Source: Parasponia andersonii
Lineage: Eukaryota; Streptophyta; Magnoliopsida; Rosales; Cannabaceae
Assembly (NCBI GenBank): GCA_002914805.1
Contig: JXTB01000035.1
Location: 1,476,866 to 1,540,865 of the forward strand
DNA length: 64,000 nt
Direction: 5' to 3'
The notes beneath the pieces were generated by a model that saw only the letters and a list, made by a program, of their open reading frames with translations, made no database searches and was not told the DNA's origin. The translations under genes were made by a program, and so were the position numbers. The first letter of the stretch is position 1. Each line of letters begins with the position of its first letter. Shown here in pieces: positions 1 to 10,669 of this stretch.

Positions 1-515
1 TGAAGCGAGCTTAGCAAGTGCATCCGCCCAGGTATTTTCAATGCGAGGAAGAAGTTGAATGTTATAAGCAGTGAATGTCAAGAATAATCGTTGTACCTCC
101 AGAAAATAGGTCATCATTCTCTCCCTTCTTGCTTGGTAATCGCCCTTAACCTGATAAACGACCAGCTGGGAGTCGCTGTACACTTCAATCATCTCGACCT
201 ACATTTCCTATGCAAGCTTTAGCCCAGCTATCAGTGCTTCATATTCAGCCTTATTATTCGACGTGGGAATTTGAAGTGAAGCGCACAATGAATGTTATGC
301 CCTTCAGGACTGATTAAAACTAGGCTCGTACCTGCTCCATTCTCCTTTGATGACCCATCAACATAAAGTTTCCACAACCTTGATGTATCTAAAGCAGGTT
401 TTTTGAGTACTCCTGTGGGAAGATCGACATCATATGTAAATTTTGCAATAAAATCTGCGAGAGCTTGACCCTTTACGGCAATGCGAGGTTGAAAATTGAT
501 GTTAAATTGACTCAA
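1..515 (-). pseudogene. Second, archaeal-type RNase H domain (Tat hallmark)
   Basis: The frame at 231-515 contains WKLYVDGSSKENGAGTSLVL, the start of an RNase H fold with its first Asp. After a one-base frameshift near 270 it continues as NNKAEYEALIAGLKLA, then EVYSDSQLVVYQVKGDY and ENTWADALAKLAS up to base 1. Known Tat-lineage elements carry exactly such an additional RNase H between the ordinary one and integrase. A stop near 217 also interrupts it. Confidence 0.85.
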
Positions 516-557
516 TTCAACGGCCCACTTAAGTAGCCGTCCTGAAGCTTCAGGTTT

Positions 558-968
558 CTATAGAACCTGTTTCAACGGAAGATTCATGAAAACTTTGATG
601 GAGTAAGCATGAAAGTAAGGTCGAAGCTTCCTTGATGTGATGACGAGTGCTAGTGCCAATTTTTCCATCTCTGGGTATCTAGTTTCGGCATCAAGTAATC
701 TTTTACTTACATAATAGACAGGTCGCTGTATATTTTCCTCCTCGCAAATTAATGCAGCACTCGTCGCATATTTGGAAACAACGAGATATAATTCTTCTCC
801 TGGGTTTGGCTTCAATAAGAATGGAGGAGAACCCAAGTGTGTTTTTAACTCTTGGAATGCCTGCTTACATTCTCCCGTCCATTCGAACCTCTTTGATCCT
901 TTCAATACTTCAAAGAATGGTTGGTATTTATCAGTTGACCTGGATATAAACTGACTCAGTACAGCCAC
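558..968 (-). pseudogene. RT connection and RNase H domain
   Basis: A 136-codon open segment includes the RT thumb/connection (FEWTGECKQAFQELKTHL) followed by an RNase H fold: ELYLVVSKYATSAALICEEE, PVYYVSKRLLDAETRYPEME and KLALALVITSRKLRPYF. This is the ordinary RNase H that follows RT in Ty3/gypsy polyproteins. It is separated from RT by a stop/frameshift region at 969-1050. Confidence 0.85.
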
Positions 969-1050
969 TCTTCCTGCCAGGCTCTGTACATCCCTGGGTT
1001 TACAAGGAGATTACATATCAATCAGCGCTTGTATCTTCTGAGGGTTAGCT

Positions 1051-1855
1051 TCAATACCTCACTGATTGACCATGAAAACCCAGAAATTTTCCAGATTCTA
1101 CCCCGAATGCACACTTCTGGGGATTCAGCTTCATTTGATATTTCCGGAGAATTTTGAACATCTCATCAAGATGCTTGATGCGATCTTCGGCTTTTTCCGA
1201 CTTCACCAACATGTCGTTGACATATACCTCCATTGTCTTGCCAATTTGTTTTGCAAACATCACATTAACAAGACGCTGGTAGGTCGCTCCTGCGTTGATG
1301 AGTCCGAAGGGCATCTTCTTATAGCGGTATAATCCTCGATCAGTGATGAATGAGGTATGCTCCTCATCTAGCTCGTACATGGGGATTTGATTGTATCCAG
1401 AATATGCGTCCATGAAACTTAAGAGTTCATGCCCCGACATCGCATCTACAAGCTAGTCGATTCTCGGAAGGGGGAAGCTGTCCTTCGGGCATGCTTTGTT
1501 GAGATCGGTGAAATCGATGCACATTCTCCACTTCCCATTGGGTTTCTTTACCAAAACTGGGTTAGCAAGCTAGTTAGGGGTAAAAAGATTCCCTTATAAA
1601 TCCAATTTCGAGCAGCTTCTCCAAGTCTTTTTTCAACGCGTCGTAGCGCTCTAGATTCATAGCTCTTCTTTTCTGCCGTACAGGCTTCTTTGTCAGGTCT
1701 ATGTTAAGACAGTGGCATATGATATTCGAATCAATCCCTACCATGTCCGAATATTGCCATGCGAAGACGTCCAAGTTAGATTTCAGAAAAGCGACCAATG
1801 AAGCTCGCACAGGTTCTTGAATCTTCGTTCCAATCTTTAAAGTCTTGGAGGACAT
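1051..1855 (-). pseudogene. Reverse transcriptase domain, catalytic Asp changed to Asn
   Basis: Two open pieces, 1574-1855 and 1051-1440, carry reverse transcriptase motifs. The first has the linker before RT (DVFAWQYSDMVGID) and ends at GFIRE. The bridge 1441-1573 encodes the [20 protein letters not shown]-type motif but with stops. The second has SFMDAYSGYNQIPM, KMPFGLINAGATYQRLVN and the box VYVNDMLVKS. The family motif is Y-V-D-D; the first Asp is Asn here, so this copy is catalytically dead as well as split. Confidence 0.9.
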
Positions 1856-1960
1856 GTCAAATGATAAATCCTCCAGATCTTCAATAGGTCCAGTTCTGAC
1901 CTCTCCGTCTATTTCTTGAGGATCGAAGTCTTCGCTGGTCGTTTCGATTGATGCTTTTTT

Positions 1961-2581
1961 TTACAGTTCGACTGATGCTTCGACTGACGTTCCAACTGAT
2001 GCTTCGACTGACCTTTTGCCCGATGTTTCGACTGACGCTTCTTTTGGTAGCTGGACCATCATTGTGCGAGGCGTCGCATCCTTTGCTGCGAGTTTCAACG
2101 AGTTGTTATAACAAGTCCGCGTATCATATTGGTTTCCTTGCACCTCGCCTACCCCGTGTTGGGTCGGGAATTTCATAGTGAGATGATAGATTGAAGTGAC
2201 AGCTCGAAGTTCCCTCAGTGTCGGTCTTCCCAGCACAGCATTGAATGCGGAGGGGCAATCTACCACTAAAAATTGGGTCATTATCGTTGAAACCCTAGGA
2301 TAGGTTCCAACGTTGACCATTAATTCAATCATGCCCATAGGCATTAGGCTGTCACCAGTGAAACCGTAGAGCAGAGTGACGGTGGGCTTAAAGTCACTTT
2401 TATTCAACCCCATCTTCTTAAAGGCGTCGTAGTACAGGATGTTAACAACACTCTCGTTATCGACCAATACTCGCCACAACTGCATGCTTCCACAATTGAT
2501 TTTTATAACCAATGCATCATTATGTGGATAATGGACTTCCCTCGCGTCCTGTTCTGTGAAGGTAATGTCCATATCTGGCAC
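1961..2581 (-). pseudogene. Aspartic protease domain of the Tat-type element
   Basis: A 206-codon open segment contains LVDNESVVNILYYDAF, which matches the protease active-site region of Tat-type elements, normally D-N/T-G-S. The glycine of the triad is Glu here, which should abolish activity. Downstream motifs VVDCPSAFNAVLGRPTLREL and the AVTSIYHLTMKFPT segment are typical of the protease C-terminal half. The extreme C-terminus encodes a Ser/Val/Glu-rich repeat tail (EASVETS, EASVGTS units), read from plus-strand 1960-2040. Confidence 0.8.
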
Positions 2582-2638
2582 TTGTTAAAGCTTTCGTAGT
2601 CGCTGCTCAAGGTGCATGACGTTAGTCAATGGCTGTTG

Positions 2639-2917
2639 TCAAGCTTCTCGTGCATACCTGTCTTGATCCCTTTTTGAATTTCCACCAACATGCGGTCCTC
2701 CAAAGATAGTTCTTACTTCGCGTTGAATTTCTGGAGGTCGCTGTTGGTTTTCTTCTCGCCTTTCGTTGTTTTGCCTAGTGTATTGCCGCAGTCGCCCTTC
2801 TTTAATCAATCTTTCAATTTCATCCTTCAAGGCATAGTAATTATTGGTATCATGTCCAATGTCATTGTGATACCGGCAAAACTTGTTGGGGTCGCGCTTT
2901 GCTCTGTCCCATTTCAT
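2639..2917 (-). pseudogene. Zinc-knuckle segment of gag, one ligand lost
   Basis: The translation contains FCRYHNDIGHDTNNYYALKD followed by EIERLIKEG. In relatives this is an atypical zinc knuckle with Cys, His, His and Cys ligands. Here the last Cys before the ALKDEIE helix is a Tyr (NNYYALKD), so the metal site is probably lost. The piece is open for 92 codons between stops and links gag to protease. Confidence 0.7.
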
Positions 2918-3244
2918 TGGTTCTGGTTGATGGTATCGCTCCTGCTAGTTTGTGACCACATAGATATTATCTATGGGCGCGTTTAATTCGGTATGATTGT
3001 TGAACCTCATGGGAGCTCTCGAAATCTCCTGCTTTTTAGTTCTACGCTGATTCTCCGTCAACTGTTCATTACTCTTCTTGTTTTTCTTATTACCGTTATT
3101 GTTGGTCGTGATCGTGTCTTTAGTAGCATCTTTCCTTCCTTCTTTCTTTGTCTTTTGAAGATTCTCGCGCGAAGATTCTACCCTCAGATACCGACCAACT
3201 CTTCAGTAGAAATCTTCGAGAGTTCTACATTCTCGCTCAAGTAA

Positions 3245-3945
3245 TTCCTCCCAGAGTTTAGTTTCTGGTCGCACCCCAGCCATCATGAGAGTTAAAACTC
3301 CCCCTTCAGGTGGGTTGCTGACCTTTGCTAACTCTGAGGTGAATCGGTTGAGATAAGATCGTAGAGTTTCCTCTGGACCTTATCGAATTGCAAACAAGCT
3401 AACAAGTGGAACGGTGAAATTCTTTGCAGCTTAGAACTGTCTCAAGAACGCCATTTGAAGTTGTTGCCAGGACGAGATTGAGCTGGACTTGAGTCCTTGA
3501 AATCACTTCTTTGCTGCTCCTGAGAGAGTTACAGCAAAACATCTGTAACGTGCATGATCATTGACACGATGGAGTTCCATCAGGTCGCTGAAGTGGTCCA
3601 TATAGTCCTGTGGATCAGTTTTCCCATCAAAAGTGTTTACGGTGGGAAGTATGAATCCAATAGGTAGGGCAGCAGCTCGAACTTCCTCGCTGAATGGCGA
3701 TTGACGATACTCATCAGCGAGCTCATTGTCCCAACCAGCAAGTGTGTCTAATGCGATCCTTAAATTGTGAACATCGACGTTCGGAGGGAGAGCATTATCT
3801 CTTGCTGGCGGCAAGGGTGGCCTTTGATTGTTATCTCGATGTACCGGTTGGTCAGGTAGAGTCTCCTGCGATCTGTGAGAGGAATCAAGTGAAATAGTGC
3901 GACGAGATCGGCTTTGGTCATTATGATGCGATACGGATCGTTCAT
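3245..3945 (-). pseudogene. gag capsid region of the Tat-type element
   Basis: The frame at 3503-3814 has the plant retrotransposon gag core: FDGKTDPQDYMDHF, then a segment ending TLSGAAKK. Below 3503 the homology continues with WQQLQMAFLRQF and a PEETLRSYLNRF-type segment down to about 3245, in a frame broken by stop codons. The N-terminal piece lies up to 3945 in another frame. Gag would form the particle that packages the element RNA. This copy is interrupted and cannot give a full protein. Confidence 0.75.
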
Positions 3946-4559
3946 GACTACGTTGCCACTCTAAGTGTTGTCTTAGGTCTGTAGGATTTTATCTCGACTC
4001 TCTGCTGATTCTTTCGAAGACGCTTCTTGATTGACGTTTTTGTTCACTGTTTAAGTGATCTTGATTACCAATTGATTTGCGAGAAGGTTGTCCACGATTA
4101 CGGTTAATGCTTGAACTCTCTGTACCAGATTCTAGAGGCAAGTTTGCGACCTTGCTTTTTCCCTTAGAGATGCGATCTTCATGATGCTCTTGCTGGGTTC
4201 TTGGCTAGTCGCGTTTCTTTGTCTCTAGGATCTATATTCCTTTCTCAGGTAGTTGAGCAGGACATTCTCTGGGATGTTCATGCTATGGTGGGGTCACCAT
4301 CTGTCCTTCAGTAAGTCGTCATAGGGAGTCATTGATCTGGTTAGTGATTTGCTGAAGGTTCACTAGTGTCTCCTCCATGCGATCCTGTCTCTGAGTAAGG
4401 TTTTCTGGTGCGGTCACGGTAGGCTAATCTTGAGCAGGGTCTGTCTGTGCAGCAGCAGTGTTTTGGGGTTGGTTTTGGCTAGTTTTGGTGACTCTGGTAG
4501 TATTTCTGGAGTTTGCCATTATTAAAAAAGTGAAATTTGACAAACTATTTTACCAGAAT

Positions 4560-4577
4560 GCCCTCCTTCTAGCGCCA
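4560..4577 (-). other. Primer binding site of the Tat-type element
   Basis: The minus strand reads TGGCGCTAGAAGGAGGGC, starting two bases after the LTR end. It begins with TGG, the complement of the CCA end of a tRNA. The tRNA species was not determined. Confidence 0.6.
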
Positions 4578-4872
4578 ATTGTTGATGGAGGTTTTGTTAA
4601 CAATAAATTTGATAATTCTGCAAAATGTGGCTTGTGTAAAAAGGGTTATCAATCAAAACAAATAAAGAGGCAAGAATTTTATAGTGGTTCAGCCTCAAAA
4701 AAGATGAGCTTCCGTCCACTGTTTTTCACTATTTTCTGAGAATTACAAGAACTCAAAATTATAATGTGTTGTCCGGAAAGAAGAAGCAAGAGTTAAAAGA
4801 GGTTCTCTCAAAAATTCCTCAGCCTCCCAAGATCAGAAAAAGTCCCAGATCTCCTCACTGAAATATTGAACT

Positions 4873-4883
4873 CTTTTTATATA
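4873..4883 (-). promoter_or_regulatory. TATA box of the Tat-type LTR
   Basis: The minus strand reads TATATAAAAAG, about 350 bases inside the 652-bp LTR. This is the expected place for the U3/R promoter. Activity is not implied, as the element is decayed. Confidence 0.5.
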
Positions 4884-5071
4884 GATGAGGATAGCTCAAT
4901 GTTTCCCAATTGTAAGAATGGGTAACTGTATAATCGGACAATACAATTTGAGTAACAATATAACTGAGTAATCACTTAAATGAGATGACTGGTCAATCTT
5001 TAAAAAGAAACTTTTGTTTTCCTTTCTTTATAGGTTACCCGTTTGAGGAAGCGTAGACTAGTCTCCTTTTC

Positions 5072-5192
5072 ATTCTGGTCGCACTTAACTTGTTCGGAGG
5101 AGGTCGCTTTAAACTTGTTTGGAGGAGGTTGCACGTAACTCTTTCGGAAGAGGTCGCACTAACTTATGCGATGGAAGTCGCATGTAACTCTT
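5072..5192. repeat. Degenerate tandem repeat, about 25 bp x 4-5, inside the Tat LTR
   Basis: Successive units share the pattern TTCGGAGGAGGTCGC followed by a TAACTTG/TAACTCT tail. Copies begin near 5072, 5093, 5118, 5143 and 5167. They lie in the distal U3 part of the LTR, where such short repeats often act as enhancer-like modules; that role is inference. Confidence 0.6.
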
Positions 5193-5689
5193 ACTCATGC
5201 GACTTGACATAGGATTTTAGACCGCACAACAATTGGATATTGTATGAATAGAAAAAATCATTTTTGTAATTTATTTATATTAACATTATAATGATATTTT
5301 TTTCCTAGTACTATTTTTTAAGTTGATTTTTCTACTTTCGTATTTTTAGGGACAAAATACAATTTGCAAAATACACAGCATTTAACATTCAACTATAAAT
5401 ATTAAACACTTAATTTAATTTTTGAATGGCATTTCCAAAAGAATTAGTAAAAAATAATGCATATTAGATAGTATTGAAAGCATTTTCGTAAGGTAAATTG
5501 TTTTCTACAAGAAGTTCCAATAAGATGATAAAAAGTGAAAGTAACAAAGTGGGCTATTTCACAATATTAAGAAATAAATAACCTACAAGGTGAAATACTT
5601 TAAAATTAGAGCCCAAAAATAATATAGCTCAATAGATGGGTTGTAGTTGTAATATCTCAAAAATAAAAAAGTGGATATTCGTTCACGGG

Positions 5690-5965
5690 TCTTTGTCAAA
5701 AATAAAACAAAATAAAGAAACAAAAATTTTATAATGGTTCAGCTCAAAAAAAGATGAGCTTACGTTTATTGTTCTTCACTATAGAATTACAATCATTTTA
5801 CTATACACTCTCTCTATAATTCTTCTTTTGTTCTCATTTTAAGACTTAAAAAAATTCTTATAATTCTCTAAAAATATAATTAAAAACAATAAATATAAGC
5901 TCTTCTTTTTAGAATTGAACCACTATAAAATTTTTATTTTTTCATTTTATTTTAGTTTTTAATTC
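5690..5965. repeat. LTR-derived fold-back fragment
   Basis: Bases 5697-5800 resemble 4658-4760 inside the Tat LTR, sharing the run ATTTTATAATGGTTCAGC and the following GATGAGCTT. Bases 5885-5962 contain the same segment in reverse complement. The two arms face each other around a centre of about 120 bp. It looks like two pieces of a related LTR in head-to-head arrangement. Confidence 0.6.
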
Positions 5966-7490
5966 ATTTTACTCATAAATTACATCTCGTAAATCTAAAA
6001 ATTCTTTATCGACGAATTTATTAGCCCACAACTTTCTACTCGTTAAATTCTTTGTTCAATGCATATTTTTCCATTTTCTCAAATAGTCGAATCATTTTAA
6101 ACTTGGTGGGTGGGCAAGGTTTAGGTGACATTGCACGTCTGCCACATACCGATGCCATCATAGGACATTAAGCAGGAAAATTTGCAACATTTGACGTTTC
6201 CCAAAGAAAACATGTGTGCTGAAAGCCCGAAATGGATAAAGATCGAAGAAAATTGACTCTTTTCTAGTTCACTGTTTGACCATTGTATAATATATTTCCC
6301 TCCCTCCCACTCAACATACCAGGGCAAAAGAGTGTGCATATAATAAAATTGTATAATGTACACTAACAGTTGCAACTACGCTTTTAATACATGCCTTATC
6401 CAAAACTATAAATTAGTTTGAAAGAATAATATGTACGTAATTTATAGATCAGTTTGCCAAGAAATTCAATTATATAAGGGTTCTTAAATACGTCAAATTC
6501 CATTCGTAGTTGGAGAAGTTTCTAGCACTCCATGACTTAGGACATTTTTTTTGAAGGGATGACTCAGACATTTCAATATCAATTGTTTATCCCAAATTAT
6601 ACCAAACAGAAGAGACCGGTCAAGTATTTGTTATAATTTAGTTGAGCATATGTTTTAAGAATAAGATAATGATTAAATTACATTAGTAGCATTGAATTTT
6701 CATTTTTTTAGCCACAAAAGATAAAAGGTATATTCCAAATTTACAATTTAAACCTTTGAATTTACAATTTTTCGATAGATTCGACTCGAAAATAATAGAA
6801 ATTGCCCTCCATAAAGACAAACTCAACCAACCAAATAAACATAAAAATTTGTAAGTTAAGAAAAGCTTAAAAACATAGATGATTTATATCGCATTTAGTT
6901 GCGCTCAAAAAAGCAAATATTTTATTCGACTCAAATAGGCTTGAAGATTATATCTGAAACTTGAAAGAAAATTGAGAAACAAATTCAAGGAGAACGGGCG
7001 TATCCACAATATTAAGAGAACAACGGGGCTACAATGCGAAAATATCTAAAATTAGATGGGGTCATCGCCAATGAATGCCCCCGAAAATCATCGTGTGTAT
7101 ATACATACGCACGTGACAACATTCATATGGTAACATCTACATCTACATATATATATATATATATATATAAATGTTCTGTACACATGCTACTCCTATACGC
7201 AAGAGCAATGTGCTCCTTCCGTCCCCAAACCCCACCGGAGCCCAAAATGCTGGACCCCACAAGGTGTATTCCCAATTACAAAGTTCACTCTTTTTTTTGG
7301 GGGGGGGAGGAGGGGGGGTAGAATGCTATTTCATCATGGTTCTATGTGCCCGCGCAGTACGAACAGTCATGGACTTTCGTCTCGTGTTGCCGCACGATGC
7401 ATTTGCAACTACCAACACTACTGGATCGCCCAACCACCCGGCTCAATGGGGCCCGGCCCATCTAGGTCCATACAGGCCCAATTGTCGAAC
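5966..7490. other. Intergenic, AT-rich, no gene seen
   Basis: No coding pattern was recognised. Notable items are a TA microsatellite (7145-7169) and a T8-G9-A-GG-A-G7 tract at 7291-7318 just downstream of the NAC stop codon. Confidence 0.6.
7145..7169. repeat. TA microsatellite
   Basis: About twelve uninterrupted TA units. Confidence 0.85.
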
Positions 7491-7501
7491 CAGGAACCTC
7501 C

Positions 7502-8962
7502 TCAAAAGGGTTTCGGCAGATACATGAACATGTCCTGTAGCGGCGACATCTGATTCCCACCCGGCAACTGGGAGGCGAACCCGCCGCTATCCACCGTGGC
7601 ATCCACGTAATTATAAGGGAAATCGAGAGCCTTCTCCCACTCCTTCCACTTGGGCTCGCTCTGCACCTCGCACGTGAACTCGGGCGACACCACGTGCTCC
7701 GAACAACTCGAGTCGGTGTGCAGCCTGGGTATCGATTCCGACGTGTCAAAGTACAGGAAATCGGTAACCCCCGAGGCAGGCGCCGCCACCGCCGACGGCG
7801 GAGGCGGACACGTGTTCAGAATCTCCGGCTTCTTGTCCTCGAGCTCCGGGTAGCTCGTCTTCCGGTTCGAACCCTGGTGTTGTCTCTCAACGGTGCCCTT
7901 CTTGTTGTAAATTCGGCACAGAACCCAATCGTCCAACTGCAAAATCAGAGCCGTTGAATCAATTAGAATGAATAATAGCCACAGGATTAGGCAAAAGGCG
8001 ATAAGAAGGAATACTATCCCTAAGTAGCTAATTATTTAAAACATTTTCATAATGTTAAATACGCTTCTGTCCTAGTCACATAAAAAGCGGATTACTCTTT
8101 GTTATCAAAATCAGAGCGAATAATCTAGTTGTCCCATGTCCACCGTAACACGTGTACCGACAAAACACCGAATTATTTCCCCTGGTCCAGGTGGGACCCC
8201 AAATTTGGTATATATAGACTTCCCGATTAAAAAGGAAGAGCCCTTATGGCCGCCATTTCGTAATTAGAGCACGCGGGACCCAAATTACCACTTGGATAGA
8301 CAGTGATCGCAGGGTCAAAAGCGTCATTCCGGAATGACTGTCTAATCTCATGCGATGAGATGTCTAATCTACCCCTAACATTCGTCATAAACTCCGAGTT
8401 TGAACAGTACAAATATAGAGTTTTATACCCTTAAACTGTTCTTCTTTCGGGCGGACCGGTCCACGTCAGCGAGCCGGTACTCGTGCATAATCCAATTGGT
8501 TTTCTCTCCTCTGGGCGCTTTCCCAGCGTAGAAAACCAAAGCTTTCTTAATCCCAACCGGTTTTGGGTGCCCAATCGGCTTGTCAGCTCCGGTCGCCTTC
8601 CAGTACCCGGTTCCAGCCGCCCGGTTCGGCCTCGAACCGTTCGGGTACTTCCTGTCCCTGGGCGAAAAGAAGTACCACTCCTTCTCTCCGTACAGAGCCA
8701 TACCTGCTCAGTCGTAATAAATCATTTTAATAAAAATAATCCAAAGTAAATACTATTTTCTCGAACTAAGAAAAATAAATTTAAAAAAAATCGCAAAATG
8801 ACCTGGGAGATCCCATGGGTCGTATTTGTAGAGATCGATCTCGGCGATAATCGGGACCGCGATCGGCTGCGACGCGCATTTCCGGCAAAGGTAGTGCATC
8901 ACGAGTTCCTCGTCCGTTGGATGAAATCTGAACCCTGGCGGTAACTCTAACTCGCCTGTCAT
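7502..8962 (-). CDS. NAC domain transcription factor, ATAF1/NAC002-like
   Basis: Exons on the minus strand are 8962-8803, 8703-8429 and 7936-7502, all with GT-AG introns, giving 870 bases and 289 aa. The NAC domain fills about residues 7-155: [19 protein letters not shown] (subdomain A), [16 protein letters not shown] (B), [20 protein letters not shown] and [15 protein letters not shown] (C), [19 protein letters not shown] (D) and [14 protein letters not shown] (E). The variable tail carries [17 protein letters not shown] and ends [12 protein letters not shown], which matches the ATAF subgroup. Arabidopsis ATAF1 also has 289 residues. Family members bind CACG-core promoters in the nucleus and act in ABA, drought and wounding responses. 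Both intron positions are those usual for NAC genes. The start was chosen because [11 protein letters not shown] begins the domain. Orthology to ATAF1 rather than NAC102 or ATAF2 is inference. Confidence 0.95.
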
Positions 8963-9115
8963 TCTTATCTCTTTCTTCTTTTCTTTTCTTTTTTTTTTGG
9001 GGGGGAGGGGGGAGATTAAAAAATAAATAAAAATACTCGCTCGTAGCTTAGCTTGGGTCCAAGTGGTTGAAGCTACAACGGGGGCTTGAAACTTAGAACC
9101 CAACGGAGAGAGAGG

Positions 9116-9123
9116 TATATATA
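9116..9123 (-). promoter_or_regulatory. Probable TATA box of the NAC gene
   Basis: TATATATA lies about 155 bases upstream of the start codon, which leaves room for a 5' UTR of roughly 120 bases. The motif is palindromic, so strand is assigned by position only. Confidence 0.55.
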
Positions 9124-9174
9124 GAGAAACAGGGGTGACAGGTGGCATAACCAGCCGGTGGTTTTTCTAGAATA

Positions 9175-9180
9175 CACGTG
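9175..9180. promoter_or_regulatory. G-box/ABRE core CACGTG upstream of the NAC gene
   Basis: CACGTG about 55 bases upstream of the TATA box. G-boxes with this core bind bZIP/ABF and bHLH factors and are known in ABA-responsive promoters, which fits ATAF1-type regulation. Confidence 0.5.
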
Positions 9181-9271
9181 AACGATAATAATATTTATTT
9201 GTTATTTATTTTTGTGTGCAATATTTTTGGGTTCGTGCGATGGAGCTTTTAGGTGCTGACCTCCTACCGGA

Positions 9272-9277
9272 CACGTG
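9272..9277. promoter_or_regulatory. Second G-box/ABRE core upstream of the NAC gene
   Basis: CACGTG in the context GACACGTGGCAG, close to the strong ABRE consensus ACGTGGC. It lies about 310 bases upstream of the start codon. Confidence 0.55.
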
Positions 9278-9487
9278 GCAGGCGTGGAATGTAGTGACTG
9301 CGTGTCGATATCGCACATGGGGTGGTTTTGTCACTGCTTACGACACCTGATTTGGACGGATGCGCAAGTCCGTCCGGACCTACTGACCTACAGATCCATG
9401 TAGTCGGCGGGTTTGTTTGTCCTTTTTCTTGATCCTTGAGCCAACACCTCAACGGTGGATCCGACTTCCACGTCGCGTTACCCACTC

Positions 9488-9493
9488 CACGTG
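9488..9493. promoter_or_regulatory. Third G-box core upstream of the NAC gene
   Basis: CACGTG about 525 bases upstream of the start codon, in a locally GC-richer stretch (9230-9500). Confidence 0.4.
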
Positions 9494-9499
9494 CGCTCC

Positions 9500-10660
9500 T
9501 GATTTATTTCTCAACAATGGATATTATTTTATTCTTTTTCTTTTTCGTGCCTAGAACTAAAATTTTTGTTATCTTATTCTTATTCTTGCAACGTTATTTC
9601 TGCTTAAAAATAATATGTTGTAGTATTAATCACTAATTGGACTTGGCCTAACAGGGGGAAAAAACAAATCTTTAGACTACTAATTTGATTGTTTTCGAAT
9701 TAGTAGACGTTATTTTATTTCTTGGTGAACAAGACATGCGTCAATTGAATATATAAAGTTGTAGGATTAGTATTCCTAATCAAGTAATTAATCAATTCTA
9801 AAGTTGGAAGCTCTTATAATTTTCATTATTTTGATTTAGATGTTACATATATATATATAAAGTGATGTCACAATGTCATTGATCGCAAAATGAACGATAT
9901 AACATGCTGTATTTAATATGCAATGAAAAGTTTTTTCTGACATAAGTTAGCGATTACGAGAAAATTCAATTATGTTGCTCAAAAAATGAAATTTAATTAT
10001 GCATGATATAACTTGTTCAGCAATTTTTTTCTTCTTTTTTTGTTAATATTTGAAAAAAAATATAACAGAAAAAAATATATCAATGAGTCTTGCTGTTCAA
10101 AATTATCACATTGCATATCAATTAGTAAATAAAAAGTGACAAATAAAATGCTGCCTCACGTATTATAATATAAACCATGTTATGACTTATGAAGTTATAA
10201 TAATTTGTTACTACCTTCAAAAAAAAAATTGTTACTGAACTCCTCCTAAAGAGATTATCACGACGAAAATAAAGAGATATAGAATCAATCAAATAATGAT
10301 TGTTTTCTATTGGGATTAAATCAGAATCTGCTTATAAAAAGGAAAAAAAAATACAAAAAAGAATCTGTTTATGATTTTTTTCCCATAATTTGTTTATAAT
10401 ATAGATTATATAATCACAGGATTCGATTCTTTTAATTCCTTTCAATATTTGATTATCCAAAGAAGCCTTTCTCACTATTCCAAAAATTTAACGAGTCTTC
10501 ATAACCAAACCTGGTTGTAAATTGTTTAGTACTATTTTTTTGGGGGGCTTTGAATTATTCCTACTAAACTATTGCATCGTCACTCGAAATTTTATTTTCG
10601 AAATTAATTTAATTTTTGTGCCTTTTATTAGTACGATTAATTTTGCTTAAATAATAAAAA
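9500..10660. other. AT-rich intergenic stretch, no gene seen
   Basis: Long A and T runs and short TA tracts. No coding or repeat structure was recognised. Confidence 0.6.
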
Positions 10661-10669
10661 AATTACTTT

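Larger units (their letters stand above)
1..5231 (-). mobile_element. Ty3/gypsy retrotransposon, Tat lineage, decayed, cut by left window edge
   Basis: Reading the minus strand from 5231 downwards, one sees an LTR (TGTTG...CAACA), a primer binding site, gag, a zinc knuckle, an aspartic protease, reverse transcriptase, RNase H and then a second RNase H-like domain. This order with two RNase H domains is known for the Tat clade (Ogre/TatI-III/Retand relatives) of plant Ty3/gypsy elements. Integrase and the other LTR must lie left of base 1. Stop codons and frameshifts split every domain, and the protease and reverse transcriptase active sites carry substitutions, so the copy is dead. Target-site duplication cannot be tested because the other end is missing. 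Confidence 0.9.
4580..5231 (-). repeat. 5' LTR of the Tat-type element (652 bp)
   Basis: On the minus strand the LTR begins TGTTG at 5231-5227 and ends CAACA at 4584-4580, a perfect 5-bp terminal inverted repeat. It is followed at once by a primer-binding-site-like sequence and then gag, which fixes this as the 5' LTR. A TATA box lies at 4873-4883. Confidence 0.8.

Noticed and set aside
7860-7885. A GGTTCGAACCC stretch resembling a tRNA T-arm/B-box
   Set aside because: It lies within NAC exon 3 in coding register and no cloverleaf or A-box is present around it.
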